A stretch of DNA of 64,000 nucleotides. Source: an uncultured Bacteroidales bacterium. GTDB lineage: Bacteria > Bacteroidota > Bacteroidia > Bacteroidales > Paludibacteraceae. Below, piece after piece: positions 1-9,491 of the stretch (positions are counted from its first letter, which is position 1; each line of letters opens with the position of its first letter). The stretch spans positions 151,769-215,768 of the forward strand of contig ONBH01000001.1 of the NCBI GenBank assembly GCA_900316005.1, written 5' to 3'. A model generated the notes under the pieces. It was not told the DNA's origin. It searched no databases and was given only the letters and a program-made list of their open reading frames with translations. A program made the position numbers and the translations under genes.

Positions 1-558
1 TATTGCTATCAAAGCCCCAAGTAGCCCGCCTATTGTCAGTTTTTGGTCACCTACTCTGCCCCATACGTGCGGGTATTTCCTTTCAAAATAATGTGATAGG
101 GTTTTCTGCACGTAGCCTCGCCAGAATAGTTCCTCAGCCGGACCAATAATGAAAAGCAGGAGACCGGAAAGCAACCAGGGGTTGATACCGGTCTTCATGC
201 CATAGATACCATTAACCTGCGTGCGTGCAAAAGAAGGGAAAAGCCACTGTGAGGCCTTATCGCCCACCCAGAAGATTCCCCATAGTGCGCAGGCGATGAC
301 AATACCTATACAGAGATCGGTTATCGGTGATTGGTTATCGGTCCTGGGTGATTGGTTGTCGGTTCTGGGTGTACGGTCGGTAAAGAGAAACGCCCAGGTA
401 GAGAGTACAAGCGCCGAGACGGTCATCGTGGGCCAAAAGGGAATAAATGAAGCCGTCCAAGGCGAAAACATCAGTGTCCATAGCAGCATAGCTAATGCTA
501 TTGCTGCAAGGACAATGGAAAATGGAGAACGGAAAATGGAAAATTTACTCGAGCACAT
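1..558 (-). CDS. CPBP-family intramembrane metalloprotease (C-terminal part outside window)
   Basis: Partial gene running off the left edge; about 186 residues are visible from an ATG at 558. It is strongly hydrophobic, with several membrane segments, and carries the family glutamate motif EELFWRG followed by YVQKTL, the first catalytic motif of CPBP (CAAX-type) proteases. The second and third motifs (histidine-containing) would lie beyond the edge. A hydrophilic linker near residues 60-80 repeats the heptad DNQSPRT and is encoded by a 21-bp tandem repeat at about 316-378. Substrate unknown. It follows the prenyltransferase gene on the same strand and may be the last gene of the operon. Confidence 0.8.
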   Translation of the reverse strand, partial: MCSSKFSIFRSPFSIVLAAIALAMLLWTLMFSPWTASFIPFWPTMTVSALVLSTWAFLFTDRTPRTDNQSPRTDNQSPITDLCIGIVIACALWGIFWVGDKASQWLFPSFARTQVNGIYGMKTGINPWLLSGLLLFIIGPAEELFWRGYVQKTLSHYFERKYPHVWGRVGDQKLTIGGLLGALIAI

Positions 559-649
559 CAACTCTCTATACTTAAAACTCTAAACTACACTCAACTCTAA
601 ACTCTCAACTCTAAACTACACTCAACTCTCAACTTCACTAAACTCTCAA
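559..649. repeat. low-complexity intergenic repeat (CAACTCTAAACT type)
   Basis: Short gap filled with alternations of aactctaaac, tacactcaac and tctcaac. The same words occur at 14934-15361 and, on the other strand, at 35399-35480, so this is one member of a dispersed family found in gaps between genes. No promoter or hairpin is evident. Confidence 0.6.
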
Positions 650-1540
650 CTAAAAAAACAGTATCTGCGCCACAAGCGCCAATGAAAGAAGAAGGGTATT
701 CAAGAGTTGATGTTGGGCGGTAAACTGGTCAAGCGTGTCGATCGTACCGCCGCGAGAAAGCGACGCCATAACGGTTGTATTTCGGCGCGCGGGAAGGCAT
801 GCGATGACCACGGCAGCAAGGCAAGGCCATGCAAACCCGCCCCACCCCATTGAGAAGCAAACGGTCATCCATATCAGCGGTAGCCAAATCTCTGCATAAT
901 AGACCCATTGACAGGCCTTCTGACCTATAAGCATAGCGAAGGTATGAATACCGGCTTTGCTGTCGCGAACGGTGTCGCGGGTGTTATTGGCATGCAGCAC
1001 GGCTACGGTAATGGTAGCAAAAGCGGGCGTTATCCAGAGCGACGACCACATCAGTTCGCCCGTCAGGACATACGCAGTACCCAGGGTTGGCAGGATTCCG
1101 AAGGTAAGTAGGATGTCGAGATCGCCCAGCGCGTGGAATTTCAGCCAAGGATAGCACACGATAAGCAGGGCACCTACGGCACCGAATATAAGGAGAGGCC
1201 AGCACGCGGTGACAAACATGAGCGCCAGGCCGTTAAGTAGCGATACAATGAGCAAAACAGATGCATAGATAAGGGTCTGACGGTCAGTCAGGATGCCGCC
1301 GGTAATAGTAGGCGAACCGACGGATGGGTCGGTATCCACGCCTTTGCGGTAGTCAAAGAAGTCGCTCCAGAGATTGCTGGCAGCGTGGAAAAGCATCATA
1401 GATACTAACGTCCAGATGGCAATAGGCCACATCGAAAGGGTTTCCGGACGAACGGCAAAGAGATAGAGAGAGGTCAGCAGTACAGGTGCGACGCTGACAG
1501 GAAAAGACCACGGGCGAGTGGCCAACAGGTACCTTTTCAT
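650..1540 (-). CDS. menA: UbiA-family prenyltransferase, MenA-like (1,4-dihydroxy-2-naphthoate polyprenyltransferase)
   Basis: 296-residue polytopic membrane protein with about eight hydrophobic segments. The first aspartate-rich motif is seen near residue 60 (NLWSDFFDYRKGVD) and the second near residue 185 (NNTRDTVRDSKAG); both match the Mg-diphosphate-binding motifs of MenA rather than UbiA. MenA attaches the polyprenyl tail to dihydroxynaphthoate in menaquinone synthesis at the inner membrane. The gene lies 152 bp after etfA on the same strand and may be read through from the lysine operon. A different UbiA-type prenyl transfer cannot be excluded. Confidence 0.65.
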   Translation of the reverse strand: MKRYLLATRPWSFPVSVAPVLLTSLYLFAVRPETLSMWPIAIWTLVSMMLFHAASNLWSDFFDYRKGVDTDPSVGSPTITGGILTDRQTLIYASVLLIVSLLNGLALMFVTACWPLLIFGAVGALLIVCYPWLKFHALGDLDILLTFGILPTLGTAYVLTGELMWSSLWITPAFATITVAVLHANNTRDTVRDSKAGIHTFAMLIGQKACQWVYYAEIWLPLIWMTVCFSMGWGGFAWPCLAAVVIACLPARRNTTVMASLSRGGTIDTLDQFTAQHQLLNTLLLSLALVAQILFF

Positions 1541-1690
1541 TTACGATTTTACAATTTACTATTTTACGATTCATTGACGAATCAAACAATTGAACAATTT
1601 GTTGCAATCATACAATCAATCGTCCAATTGTCAGTCGTCCAATCGTCAATTCAATCCCCCTGCCCCCATGATGAGCAGGGGGATTTAAAC
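1541..1690. repeat. low-complexity intergenic repeat (ACAATTTAC / CAATCGTCCAATCGTC type)
   Basis: The gap between the prenyltransferase gene and etfA starts with tttacgattttacaattta words and continues with runs of caatcgtccaat. The same two-part pattern, in the same order, fills 15752-15868, and the first part alone is at 4651-4690. It appears to be a second dispersed gap-filling repeat family. A C-rich/G-rich stretch (ccccctgcccc...gcagggggattt) next to the etfA stop at about 1655-1685 could form a terminator-like hairpin. Confidence 0.55.
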
Positions 1691-1692
1691 AA

Positions 1693-2706
1693 TTATTTCT
1701 CCAGTTCTTTCTTGATACGTTCGGTCAACATGGGAACGATCTTGTGCAGGTCGCCCACAATACCGAGGTCGGCAACCGAGAAGATGGGAGCATATTTATC
1801 CTTGTTGATAGCCACGATGTAGTGCGACTCCTCCATACCTGCCAGGTGCTGGATTGCGCCGGATATACCGCATGCCATATAGAGATTCGGGCGAACGGTC
1901 TTACCGGTCTGACCTACCTGATAAGCATGGTCCATCACGCCGGCATCCACCATAGCACGCGATGACGATACCATACCACCCATCACGTCGGCGAGGGCTT
2001 GCAGTTTCTGGAAGCCTTCTTTATCGTGTACACCACGACCGCCGGAGATCAGGATCTTGGCATTGGAGATATCGGCCACCTTGTTGTCGTTCATCTTGGT
2101 CTCAATGAGACGAACCTTGAACTTCGACGGGTCGAAGGTCGGGGTGAAGGGTTGAATAACACCCTTACGGCCCACTTCGCGGGTACGCTTCTGCATCACG
2201 CCCGGACGAACGGTGGACATCTGCGGACGCGAAGTCGGGCAGACGATGGTTGCCATCAGGTTTCCGCCGAAGGCAGGACGGGTCGAGAAGAAGTCGAGGT
2301 TACCGTCCTTGTCGGGCTCGATGGTCAGCTTGGTGCAGTCGGCCACCAAACCGCTCTTCACGCGGCAAGCAAGACGCGGTGCGAGGTCACGACCGATGGT
2401 CGTAGCACCAAAGAGGACAATACGCGGATGACAATGGTCGATGAGTTGACTCATGGCCTGCGTGTATTGCTCGGTGAGGTAGTCCTTCAGTTCAGGACGG
2501 TCGATGACGATGACTTCGTCGGCACCCATCTCAATGAGGTCCTGAGCCTGGTCGGCAATACCGTCACCCAGGAGCATAGCGATGACTTTCTGTCCGAGTT
2601 CCTTAGCCAGGTCATTGGCCTTGCCCAGGAGTTCGTATGCTACATTTTGGATCACGCCGTTTCGCTGTTCAGCGAAGACGTACACATTCTTATATTCTTC
2701 GTTCAT
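1693..2706 (-). CDS. etfA: Electron transfer flavoprotein subunit alpha
   Basis: 337 residues. An N-terminal ETF domain is followed by the C-terminal FAD-binding domain with the conserved stretches SSRAMVDAG, QVGQTGKTVRP and GISGAIQH. It pairs with EtfB, 12 bp upstream, and with butyryl-CoA dehydrogenase to pass electrons between NADH, ferredoxin and crotonyl-CoA in the cytoplasm. In anaerobes with this bcd-etf order, such complexes usually bifurcate electrons; that role is inferred here from context. Confidence 0.93.
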   Translation of the reverse strand: MNEEYKNVYVFAEQRNGVIQNVAYELLGKANDLAKELGQKVIAMLLGDGIADQAQDLIEMGADEVIVIDRPELKDYLTEQYTQAMSQLIDHCHPRIVLFGATTIGRDLAPRLACRVKSGLVADCTKLTIEPDKDGNLDFFSTRPAFGGNLMATIVCPTSRPQMSTVRPGVMQKRTREVGRKGVIQPFTPTFDPSKFKVRLIETKMNDNKVADISNAKILISGGRGVHDKEGFQKLQALADVMGGMVSSSRAMVDAGVMDHAYQVGQTGKTVRPNLYMACGISGAIQHLAGMEESHYIVAINKDKYAPIFSVADLGIVGDLHKIVPMLTERIKKELEK

Positions 2707-2718
2707 AACTATTCCTCC

Positions 2719-3498
2719 TTAGATAATATGTTTCTCTTTCAGACGGCTGACGATGAGTTCGACGGCCTCTTCTTCGCTCAGTTCGAATACTTCACCGGGT
2801 TCCTTCAGAGCCTTGGGGAAGGACTTATGCACCTTGGTGGGCGAGCCTTTCAGACCGAGTTTCTCTTCCTCGACGTCAATTTGGTCGGCCGACCAAACCT
2901 CTACCTCGCGCTTGTAGGCATCAATGATACCTTCTACGGTCATATAGCGGGCTTTGAAAGCCGATGCGAGCACGGTGAGCACGCACTTGCCCTCTACCTC
3001 CAGCGTTTGTACGCAGTCTTCGTTCTCCTTCTTGACGATGAAGCCCGTAGCGGTCTTCTTGGCGTCGATGACATAGGATACCTGCGGCAGGTCGAGGTGT
3101 TGTGCCATCTCGGGAGCCACCTGGGCGGTGTCACCGTCGATAGCCTGACGACCGGCAATGATGAGGTCGTAGTCCAGCGTGCGGATACATCCTGCCAGGG
3201 CATACGAGGTAGCCAGCGTGTCGGCACCTGCGAAACGACGGTCAGAGAGCAGGATAGCACGATCAGCACCCATAGCAAGTGCCTCGCGCAGCATACGATC
3301 GGCCTGTGGGGGACCCATGGATACGACCGTTACGGTTGCGCCCTCGGTCTCCTTCATGCGGAGTGCCAACTCAAGGCCGCCCTTATCGTCGGGGTTCATG
3401 ATTGAAGGCACGCCATCGCGAATCAGGGTACCTTTTACGGGATCAATCTTAATCTCCGTGGTATCTGGAACTTGTTTTACACAAACTACAATATTCAT
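2719..3498 (-). CDS. etfB: Electron transfer flavoprotein subunit beta
   Basis: 259 residues, the usual length for EtfB. It opens with MNIVVCVKQVPDTTEIK and contains the ALAMGADRAILL region, both typical of the family. In bifurcating Etf complexes the beta subunit holds a second FAD. It sits between bcd and etfA with 12-bp spacings, so the three are almost surely co-translated. A GGAGG-type ribosome site precedes the start. Confidence 0.93.
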   Translation of the reverse strand: MNIVVCVKQVPDTTEIKIDPVKGTLIRDGVPSIMNPDDKGGLELALRMKETEGATVTVVSMGPPQADRMLREALAMGADRAILLSDRRFAGADTLATSYALAGCIRTLDYDLIIAGRQAIDGDTAQVAPEMAQHLDLPQVSYVIDAKKTATGFIVKKENEDCVQTLEVEGKCVLTVLASAFKARYMTVEGIIDAYKREVEVWSADQIDVEEEKLGLKGSPTKVHKSFPKALKEPGEVFELSEEEAVELIVSRLKEKHII

Positions 3499-3510
3499 AC
3501 TATGTCCTCC

Positions 3511-4650
3511 TTATTTAAATAGTTTACCGGCAATGACCATACGTTGTACTTCGGACGTGCCTTCGTAAATCTCGGTGATCTTAGCGTCACGCATCATGCG
3601 CTCCACGGGATACTCACGGGTGTAACCGTAACCGCCGTGGAACTGCACAGCCTTCGTCGTAACGGCCATAGCCGTCTCGGCTGCATAGAGCTTTGCCATA
3701 GCTGCATCCACCGAATACGGCAGACCCATATCTTTCTTCCATGCTGCCGAACGCACCAGCAGACGGGCTGCTTCGACGCGGGTCTTGAGGTCTGCCATCT
3801 GGAACTGGGTGTTCTGGAACTGAGCAATCGACTTACCGAACTGCTTGCGTTCCTTGGTATATTTCACCGTCTCGTCCATAGCGCCTTGTGCGATACCGAG
3901 AGCCTGACTGGCAATACCGATACGTCCGCCGTCCAGGGTCTTCATGGCAATCTTGAAACCTTCGCCTAGTTGGCCCAGCAGATTCTCCTTGGGTACTTCG
4001 CAGTTCTCGAAGATAAGCTCACAGGTAGCCGAGCCGCGGATACCCATCTTCAGCTCTTTCTTACCGATAGAGAAGCCCTTGAAGCCGCGCTCTACGATGA
4101 ATGCCGAGATACCCTTCACGCCTTTGGACTTGTCGGTCATCGCCATGACGATGAACACATTGGCATTAGCGGCATTGGTAATGAAGATCTTTGTACCGTT
4201 CAGGATCCATTTGTCGCCTGCATCCACAGCGGTCGTCTGCTGCATAGCGGCATCGGTACCGGCGTTGGGCTCGGTCAGACCAAATGCACCCAGCCATTCG
4301 CCGGAGGCCAGTTTGGGCAGGTACTTCATCTTCTGCTCCTCGTTACCATGCTCCAAGATGGGCGACATGCACAGCGAGGTGTGGGCTGAGAGAACGACGC
4401 CTGTCGTAGCGCATACGCGGCTGAGTTCCTCTACGGCCATGATATACATCTGCACGGTACCGCCGGCACCGCCGTATTGCTTGGGTACGGGAATACCCAT
4501 TAAGCCCAGTTTAGCCATCTTGCGAACGGTCTCTTCGGGGAACATCTCCTTCTCATCGACCTCAGCAGCCAGGGGCTTTACTTCGTTCTCGGCAAACGAG
4601 CGAATCATCTGCAAGAACAACTCTTCGGTGTTGGAATAACTAAAATCCAT
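3511..4650 (-). CDS. bcd: Butyryl-CoA dehydrogenase (short-chain acyl-CoA dehydrogenase)
   Basis: 379 residues, full length for the acyl-CoA dehydrogenase family. It shows the FAD/substrate motifs FGLTEPNAGTDA and QFHGGYGYTREYP and the C-terminal ITEIYEGTSEVQR, in which the glutamate is the expected catalytic base. It reduces crotonyl-CoA to butyryl-CoA, the last reductive step of butyrate formation, with electrons delivered by EtfAB encoded just downstream. Confidence 0.92.
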   Translation of the reverse strand: MDFSYSNTEELFLQMIRSFAENEVKPLAAEVDEKEMFPEETVRKMAKLGLMGIPVPKQYGGAGGTVQMYIMAVEELSRVCATTGVVLSAHTSLCMSPILEHGNEEQKMKYLPKLASGEWLGAFGLTEPNAGTDAAMQQTTAVDAGDKWILNGTKIFITNAANANVFIVMAMTDKSKGVKGISAFIVERGFKGFSIGKKELKMGIRGSATCELIFENCEVPKENLLGQLGEGFKIAMKTLDGGRIGIASQALGIAQGAMDETVKYTKERKQFGKSIAQFQNTQFQMADLKTRVEAARLLVRSAAWKKDMGLPYSVDAAMAKLYAAETAMAVTTKAVQFHGGYGYTREYPVERMMRDAKITEIYEGTSEVQRMVIAGKLFK

Positions 4651-4727
4651 AAAACTATTTACGATTTTACAATTTACAATTTACTATTTATTCAGCCATC
4701 AGCCTCTGATCATCAGCCTATAGCCAT

Positions 4728-5570
4728 TTAACCATTATACTTGTAGAATCCTTCTCCGGTCTTGATACCGAGCAGACCTGCGCGGACCATCTTGCGGAGC
4801 AGGGGGTGCGGACGATATTTGGGGTCGCCGAACTCCTTGTACAGAACCTCCATGATGGCCAGATTGACGTCATTACCGATAAGGTCAGCCAGTGCCAAGG
4901 GACCCATCTTATGGGCTGCACCTAACATCATGCACTTATCGATATCCTCAGCCGAAGCGATGCCGTCAGCCAGGATGCCGATAGCCTCGTTAATCATGGG
5001 GATAAGGATACGGTTTACAACAAATCCCGGAGCCTCCTTGACGGGCACGGGTTTCTTGCCGATGGCGTTGCACAGGTCGATAATCTGCTGTGTTACTTCG
5101 GGAGCGGTACGCTGGCCGTTGATGACTTCTACCAGTTCCATGCGATCAGCAGGGTTGAAGAAGTGGCAACCGATGAACTGCGTGGGGCGCTGTGTAGCTG
5201 CGGCGATCTCGGTAATGGAGAGCGACGACGAGTTGGTTGCAAAAATGGTCTCAGGCTTGCAGATCGTATCCAGCTCGCGGAAGACCTCTTTCTTGAGTTC
5301 CATGTCCTCAACAGCTGCTTCGATAACCAAGTCGGCATCAGCAAAGGTAGCATAGTCGGTCGTCGTGGTAATATTCGCCAGGATAGCTTTCACAGCCTCC
5401 TCGGTAATCTTACCCTTCTCTACCAGTTTCATGTAGCCCTTTTCGATCGAGGCCATCGCCTTGTCCAGACTGGCCTGCGTGCGGCTTTTCATTACAACAG
5501 GCATCTTCTGTGCAAAGGCTTTGACAATACCTTTTGCCATTGTACCTGTTCCGATAACATAGATTTTCAT
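4728..5570 (-). CDS. hbd: 3-hydroxybutyryl-CoA dehydrogenase
   Basis: 280 residues. The N-terminal Rossmann motif GTGTMAKG binds NAD(P); the segment [13 protein letters not shown] and the histidine in [15 protein letters not shown] are family hallmarks, followed by the C-terminal dimer domain ([17 protein letters not shown]). It interconverts acetoacetyl-CoA and 3-hydroxybutyryl-CoA. A 77-bp gap to bcd contains the acaatttac repeat, so read-through is likely but not certain. Confidence 0.92.
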   Translation of the reverse strand: MKIYVIGTGTMAKGIVKAFAQKMPVVMKSRTQASLDKAMASIEKGYMKLVEKGKITEEAVKAILANITTTTDYATFADADLVIEAAVEDMELKKEVFRELDTICKPETIFATNSSSLSITEIAAATQRPTQFIGCHFFNPADRMELVEVINGQRTAPEVTQQIIDLCNAIGKKPVPVKEAPGFVVNRILIPMINEAIGILADGIASAEDIDKCMMLGAAHKMGPLALADLIGNDVNLAIMEVLYKEFGDPKYRPHPLLRKMVRAGLLGIKTGEGFYKYNG

Positions 5571-5590
5571 GTTCGTGTATTATTTAATGG

Positions 5591-6373
5591 TTATTTTCCT
5601 TTAAAAACTGCTTTTTGCTTCGTGAGGAAAGCATTCATACCGTTCTTCTGGTCCTCGGTTGTGAAGCAGCGAGCAAAGAGACGGTTCTCCAGCGCGAGGC
5701 CTTCAGTACGGTCGAGGTCGTAGTTACGGTTGATACATTCCTTGGCATAGCTAACGGCCAAGGGGGCATTCCTAAGTATCTGTTCCGCCAATGCGATAAC
5801 AGCCGGCATGAGTTCAGCCTGTTCCACCACTTGGTTGACCAAACCGATACGCAAAGCCTCGTCGGCCCGAATGACTTTACCGCTGTATATCAGCTCCTTA
5901 GCCATACCCTGCCCGATGAGTTTGGGCAGCCGATACGTACCCGAGAAACCGGGTATGATACCCAGTCCTACTTCGGGCTGACCGAACTTGGCGTTGGTAG
6001 CGGCGTAGCGTATGTCGCAGGCCATAGCTATCTCACAGCCGCCGCCTAAGGCAAAACCATTGATGGCCGCGATTGTGGGGATAGGCAGGTCTTCCAGCTT
6101 GCGGAAGGCTTCAGCGCCCCTTTGTCCGAATGCCAGACCTTCGGCCTCGCCGAGGTGTGCCATCTCGCTGATGTCAGCACCAGCCACAAAGGACTTATCG
6201 CCATCACCCGTCAGGATGAGTACGCGCACTTTCTCGGTGTCAAGCCCTGTTAGGAATTCGTCCAGCTCCGCAATAAGTGCCGAGTTGAGGGCGTTGAGCG
6301 ACTTGGGTGCCGAGAGCGTCAGAATGCAGATGCCGTTGTCACGAAACTCCGTTTTGAGATACGTGTATGCCAT
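5591..6373 (-). CDS. crt: Enoyl-CoA hydratase / crotonase
   Basis: 260 residues, usual crotonase length. Both catalytic glutamates can be placed: one in FALGGGCEIAMACDI and one in GQPEVGLGIIPGFSGT. The oxyanion-hole region SFVAGADISEM is intact. It hydrates or dehydrates 3-hydroxybutyryl-CoA and crotonyl-CoA. It lies 20 bp from hbd and 1 bp from the CoA-transferase gene upstream. Confidence 0.92.
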   Translation of the reverse strand: MAYTYLKTEFRDNGICILTLSAPKSLNALNSALIAELDEFLTGLDTEKVRVLILTGDGDKSFVAGADISEMAHLGEAEGLAFGQRGAEAFRKLEDLPIPTIAAINGFALGGGCEIAMACDIRYAATNAKFGQPEVGLGIIPGFSGTYRLPKLIGQGMAKELIYSGKVIRADEALRIGLVNQVVEQAELMPAVIALAEQILRNAPLAVSYAKECINRNYDLDRTEGLALENRLFARCFTTEDQKNGMNAFLTKQKAVFKGK

Positions 6374-6374
6374 A

Positions 6375-7034
6375 TTAGTCGAGCATCGATTTCAGATTCG
6401 GCGAGATGATCAGTTTGGCCTCGGTAGCAGCCTGGATATCCTCTACGCTGAACTCGGGGTGTTTCTCTACGAGCACCAGGCCTTCGGGCGTTACGTTGAT
6501 GACACCCATCTCGGTGATGATCATATTGACTTGTCCGGCAGCGGTAAGGGGCAGAGTGCACTCCTTCAGGATCTTCGGAGCGCCTTTTTGGGTATGCTCC
6601 ATAGCAATAATCACGCGGCGGGCACCTACTACCAGGTCCATGGCGCCACCCATACCCGGGGCAATCTTGCCGGGGATGATCCAGTTGGCGAGGTTACCCT
6701 TCTCATCTACCTGCAGGGCACCTAATACCGATACATCCACGTGGCCGCCACGGATGATGGCGAAGGATGTAGCCGAGTCAAAGGACGAAGCACCCGGGAT
6801 GAGCGTGATATAACCGCCACCGGCATTCTGCAGGTTGGGGTCTTCCTTGCCTGCTTCGGGCGTAGGACCAAGTCCCATGGCGCCATTCTCAGTCTGGAGG
6901 GTAACAGTTATTCCCTCGGGCAAGAAATTCGGAATCATGGTCGGCAGACCAATACCCAAGTTCACCACATCACCATCGTGCAACTCGCGTGCTGCACGGC
7001 GGGCAATGACTTCTCTGATTTGTTCTTTTTCCAT
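6375..7034 (-). CDS. atoA: CoA-transferase subunit B (butyryl-CoA:acetoacetate type)
   Basis: 219 residues. The catalytic glutamate lies in the family motif ENGAMGLGP, and the GGAMDLVVGA and TEMGVINV segments are typical of 3-oxoacid CoA-transferase B subunits. With the A subunit encoded at 15874-16524 it would move CoA from butyryl-CoA to acetoacetate, releasing butyrate and feeding acetoacetyl-CoA on. It is unusual that the two subunits lie at opposite ends of the operon's upstream half, eleven genes apart. Confidence 0.88.
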   Translation of the reverse strand: MEKEQIREVIARRAARELHDGDVVNLGIGLPTMIPNFLPEGITVTLQTENGAMGLGPTPEAGKEDPNLQNAGGGYITLIPGASSFDSATSFAIIRGGHVDVSVLGALQVDEKGNLANWIIPGKIAPGMGGAMDLVVGARRVIIAMEHTQKGAPKILKECTLPLTAAGQVNMIITEMGVINVTPEGLVLVEKHPEFSVEDIQAATEAKLIISPNLKSMLD

Positions 7035-7144
7035 ACTATTAGAATTTATGTTGTATTTATTTTATCGGTTTATTATTTTATCGGTTTATTGGTTTATGGG
7101 TGGTTTATTTGCTCATAAACTTATCAACTCATCAACTCATAAAC

Positions 7145-7933
7145 TCACTTCATTCCCCTCTTGTCCATCTCCTGTACGATGAACGAGGCCACATCATCGG
7201 CGTAGGTATTCATACCGAAACCGGCATCGAAACCCAGTTCCTGTGCCAACTCGTGGGTAATACGTGCACCGCCGCAGCAGCATATCATCTTGTCGCGCAG
7301 GCCTTCCGCCTCCATCAGCTCGATGAAGTTCGTCAGGTTCTTGATATGCACGTCCTTCTGCGTAACGGTCTGCGAGATGAGCATCGCGTCGGCGTTGAGT
7401 TCCACGCAGCGGGCGATGAACTCTTCGTTAGGCACCTGCGATCCGAGGTTGTATGCCTCAATCATATCGTAGCGCTCCAGGCCGTAGTGACCGGCGTAGC
7501 CCTTCATATTCATGATGGCATCGATGCCGACGGTGTGGGCATCCGTACCCGTCGAGGCACCTACGACTACGATCTTACGGCCGAAATGCTCCCGAATGAA
7601 CTGGTCGGTATCGGGCATCGACATCGTCTTCGATTCCACCTTCGGAACGTAGATCGACGAGTAATTGACCGTATGCGTGCAGCTGCCGTAGCAGTTGACA
7701 AAGGTGAATCCTTCGGTCAGCTCCTTGTAGAAGACGACAGAGGGATTCTCCAGTCCCATCAGCTTGAGTAACTGTTTGGCGGCCTCCACGGCTTCTGCGC
7801 CGCAGGGAACAGGCAGGGTGAACGAGAGTTGCACCTTACCGTCATTCATGGTGTCGCCGTAGGGTTTGATTTTCGTGAGGTCCAAGGTCTTGTCAAAGTC
7901 CTTGGCTTCCATGCTGTACAATCCTTCGCTCAT
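7145..7933 (-). CDS. kamE: Lysine 5,6-aminomutase beta (cobalamin-binding) subunit
   Basis: 262 residues. The base-off cobalamin motif DxHxxG is present as TDAHTVG near residue 130, followed by a Rossmann-like B12 domain ending in CCCGGARITHELAQELGFDAGFG. The small subunit also carries the PLP lysine in this enzyme family. It acts with KamD (gene 1 bp upstream) to move the amino group of beta-lysine or D-lysine from C6 to C5 using adenosylcobalamin and PLP. Confidence 0.92.
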   Translation of the reverse strand: MSEGLYSMEAKDFDKTLDLTKIKPYGDTMNDGKVQLSFTLPVPCGAEAVEAAKQLLKLMGLENPSVVFYKELTEGFTFVNCYGSCTHTVNYSSIYVPKVESKTMSMPDTDQFIREHFGRKIVVVGASTGTDAHTVGIDAIMNMKGYAGHYGLERYDMIEAYNLGSQVPNEEFIARCVELNADAMLISQTVTQKDVHIKNLTNFIELMEAEGLRDKMICCCGGARITHELAQELGFDAGFGMNTYADDVASFIVQEMDKRGMK

Positions 7934-7934
7934 A

Positions 7935-9488
7935 TCAACGTTTTCCTTTCATCAGTTCAACAAACGGGTTCAGATAATTCTCACCTTTCATCGTAACGCC
8001 TTGCAGGCCTTTACCGCCGGTCTTCGGGCGCTTCACATCGCCGAAGATACCTTTCTCCAAGGCGGTAAACAGACCTTCTTTGGTCAGTTCTTCCAGCAAT
8101 GCTATCGTCTTATCCAGCACTTCGGCGGCACGGCGACGGCAGATGCCGCCCTCCTTGAATTCCATCTCCTCGCCGATGGAGTGCATGTTATTGAAGATAT
8201 ACTTGGCGTTCTCAATACTGAGGTAACGGTCGCTCATGAAGGGCGTATGGATAGCCTCGGTCGGCATACCTAAGAGTTGGATGCCCTGGTGCGTCCAGAT
8301 ACCAATCATATTGAAGAGTGCGTCCTGAATATGTCCGCGGAAGATGTTTCCGGTCATAAACTTGGTAGGCGGCATGTATTTGAGCGGCGCGTTGGGGAAG
8401 ATCTCGCGAGCCATCTGTGCCTGAGCCAACTCCAAGAGGAAACCGTCCTTGAGCATCGGATCCATCTCGAAGGCGTGACCCAGACCCATCTGTTCGGCGG
8501 GCAGACCGGCCATATAGGCCAACTGCTCGTTGATAAGGTCGCTGGCCAGCACGGTATGGGCGGCCTCCACGGCATCGGCTGTCGTGAGGTAGTTGTCCTC
8601 ACCCGTATTGATGATAACGCCGGCAAAGCCGTTGATGATACGCGACATATACTGGTCAACCAGCGTACGCTGCATGTTGATATCGCGGAAGAGGATACCA
8701 TACAAGGCATCGTTGAGCATCACATCCAGTCCCTCAAAGGCACCCATAATGGCTATCTCAGGCATACAGAGACCCGAGCAGTAGTTACACAGGCGGATAT
8801 ACCTACCCTGTTCCTCACCTACTTCATCCAGTGCTTTACGCATGATGCGGAAGTTCTCCTGCGTAGCAAACGTGCCGCCGAATCCCTCGGTCGTAGCGCC
8901 GTAGGGCACATAGTCCAAGAGCGACTGACCCGTCGTACGAATCACGGCGATGATGTCGGCACCCTGCCGTGCACCGGCCTGGGCTTGCACCACGTCCTCG
9001 TAGATATTACCCGTCGCCACGATGATGTAGAGGTAGGGCTTCGGACCCTCACCGAGGGTCTCCAGGTAATGTTCACGGCGCTGCCTGCGTGCGCGAATAC
9101 GCTCCATGCTGCTCTCGATGACGGGTTGCAAGGCTTCCGCGATGCGTTTCTGGTCACGCGTGACGACCTTGGTGATATCTATCTCACCCCGGCTCAGCTT
9201 CTCCGCTATCTCCTGCGGACAAAGTCCCGTGTCAATCATCGCGTTGGCGAGATAGAACAGGGCGCCTTCGCTCAGTACGCCTTTCTCCTTCAGGGTATCC
9301 ACTACCACATTGGGCAGCGGCACATCGTTGGCATCCACGCCATCGATGCCCATCAGACGGCACAGCGTACGCTCCACAGCTACGGTGGTGTACTGCTCAA
9401 CGAACGCCTGTACGTCCTCCGCAATACCTTTCGCCAGGCTCCTGGCGTATTCCACTTTCTGAAAGTCTAATCCTAATTTGCTTTCCAT
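7935..9488 (-). CDS. kamD: Lysine 5,6-aminomutase alpha subunit
   Basis: 517 residues, the normal length of the TIM-barrel large subunit. The stretches TTGQSLLDYVPYGATTEGFGG and NYCSGLCMPE are characteristic. It holds the substrate and the adenosyl side of the active site; KamE supplies the cobalamin domain. It is spaced 1 bp from kamE and 3 bp from kamC, so expression should be tightly coupled. Confidence 0.92.
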   Translation of the reverse strand: MESKLGLDFQKVEYARSLAKGIAEDVQAFVEQYTTVAVERTLCRLMGIDGVDANDVPLPNVVVDTLKEKGVLSEGALFYLANAMIDTGLCPQEIAEKLSRGEIDITKVVTRDQKRIAEALQPVIESSMERIRARRQRREHYLETLGEGPKPYLYIIVATGNIYEDVVQAQAGARQGADIIAVIRTTGQSLLDYVPYGATTEGFGGTFATQENFRIMRKALDEVGEEQGRYIRLCNYCSGLCMPEIAIMGAFEGLDVMLNDALYGILFRDINMQRTLVDQYMSRIINGFAGVIINTGEDNYLTTADAVEAAHTVLASDLINEQLAYMAGLPAEQMGLGHAFEMDPMLKDGFLLELAQAQMAREIFPNAPLKYMPPTKFMTGNIFRGHIQDALFNMIGIWTHQGIQLLGMPTEAIHTPFMSDRYLSIENAKYIFNNMHSIGEEMEFKEGGICRRRAAEVLDKTIALLEELTKEGLFTALEKGIFGDVKRPKTGGKGLQGVTMKGENYLNPFVELMKGKR

Positions 9489-9491
9489 ATA

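Noticed and set aside
1999..3405. 468-residue plus-strand open frame opposite etfA and etfB
   Set aside because: It runs antisense to two clearly conserved genes; its residues show no domain, and long antisense frames are expected from the codon use of the core genes.
8277..9470. 397-residue plus-strand open frame opposite kamD
   Set aside because: Antisense shadow of a strongly conserved enzyme gene, with no start signal or promoter.
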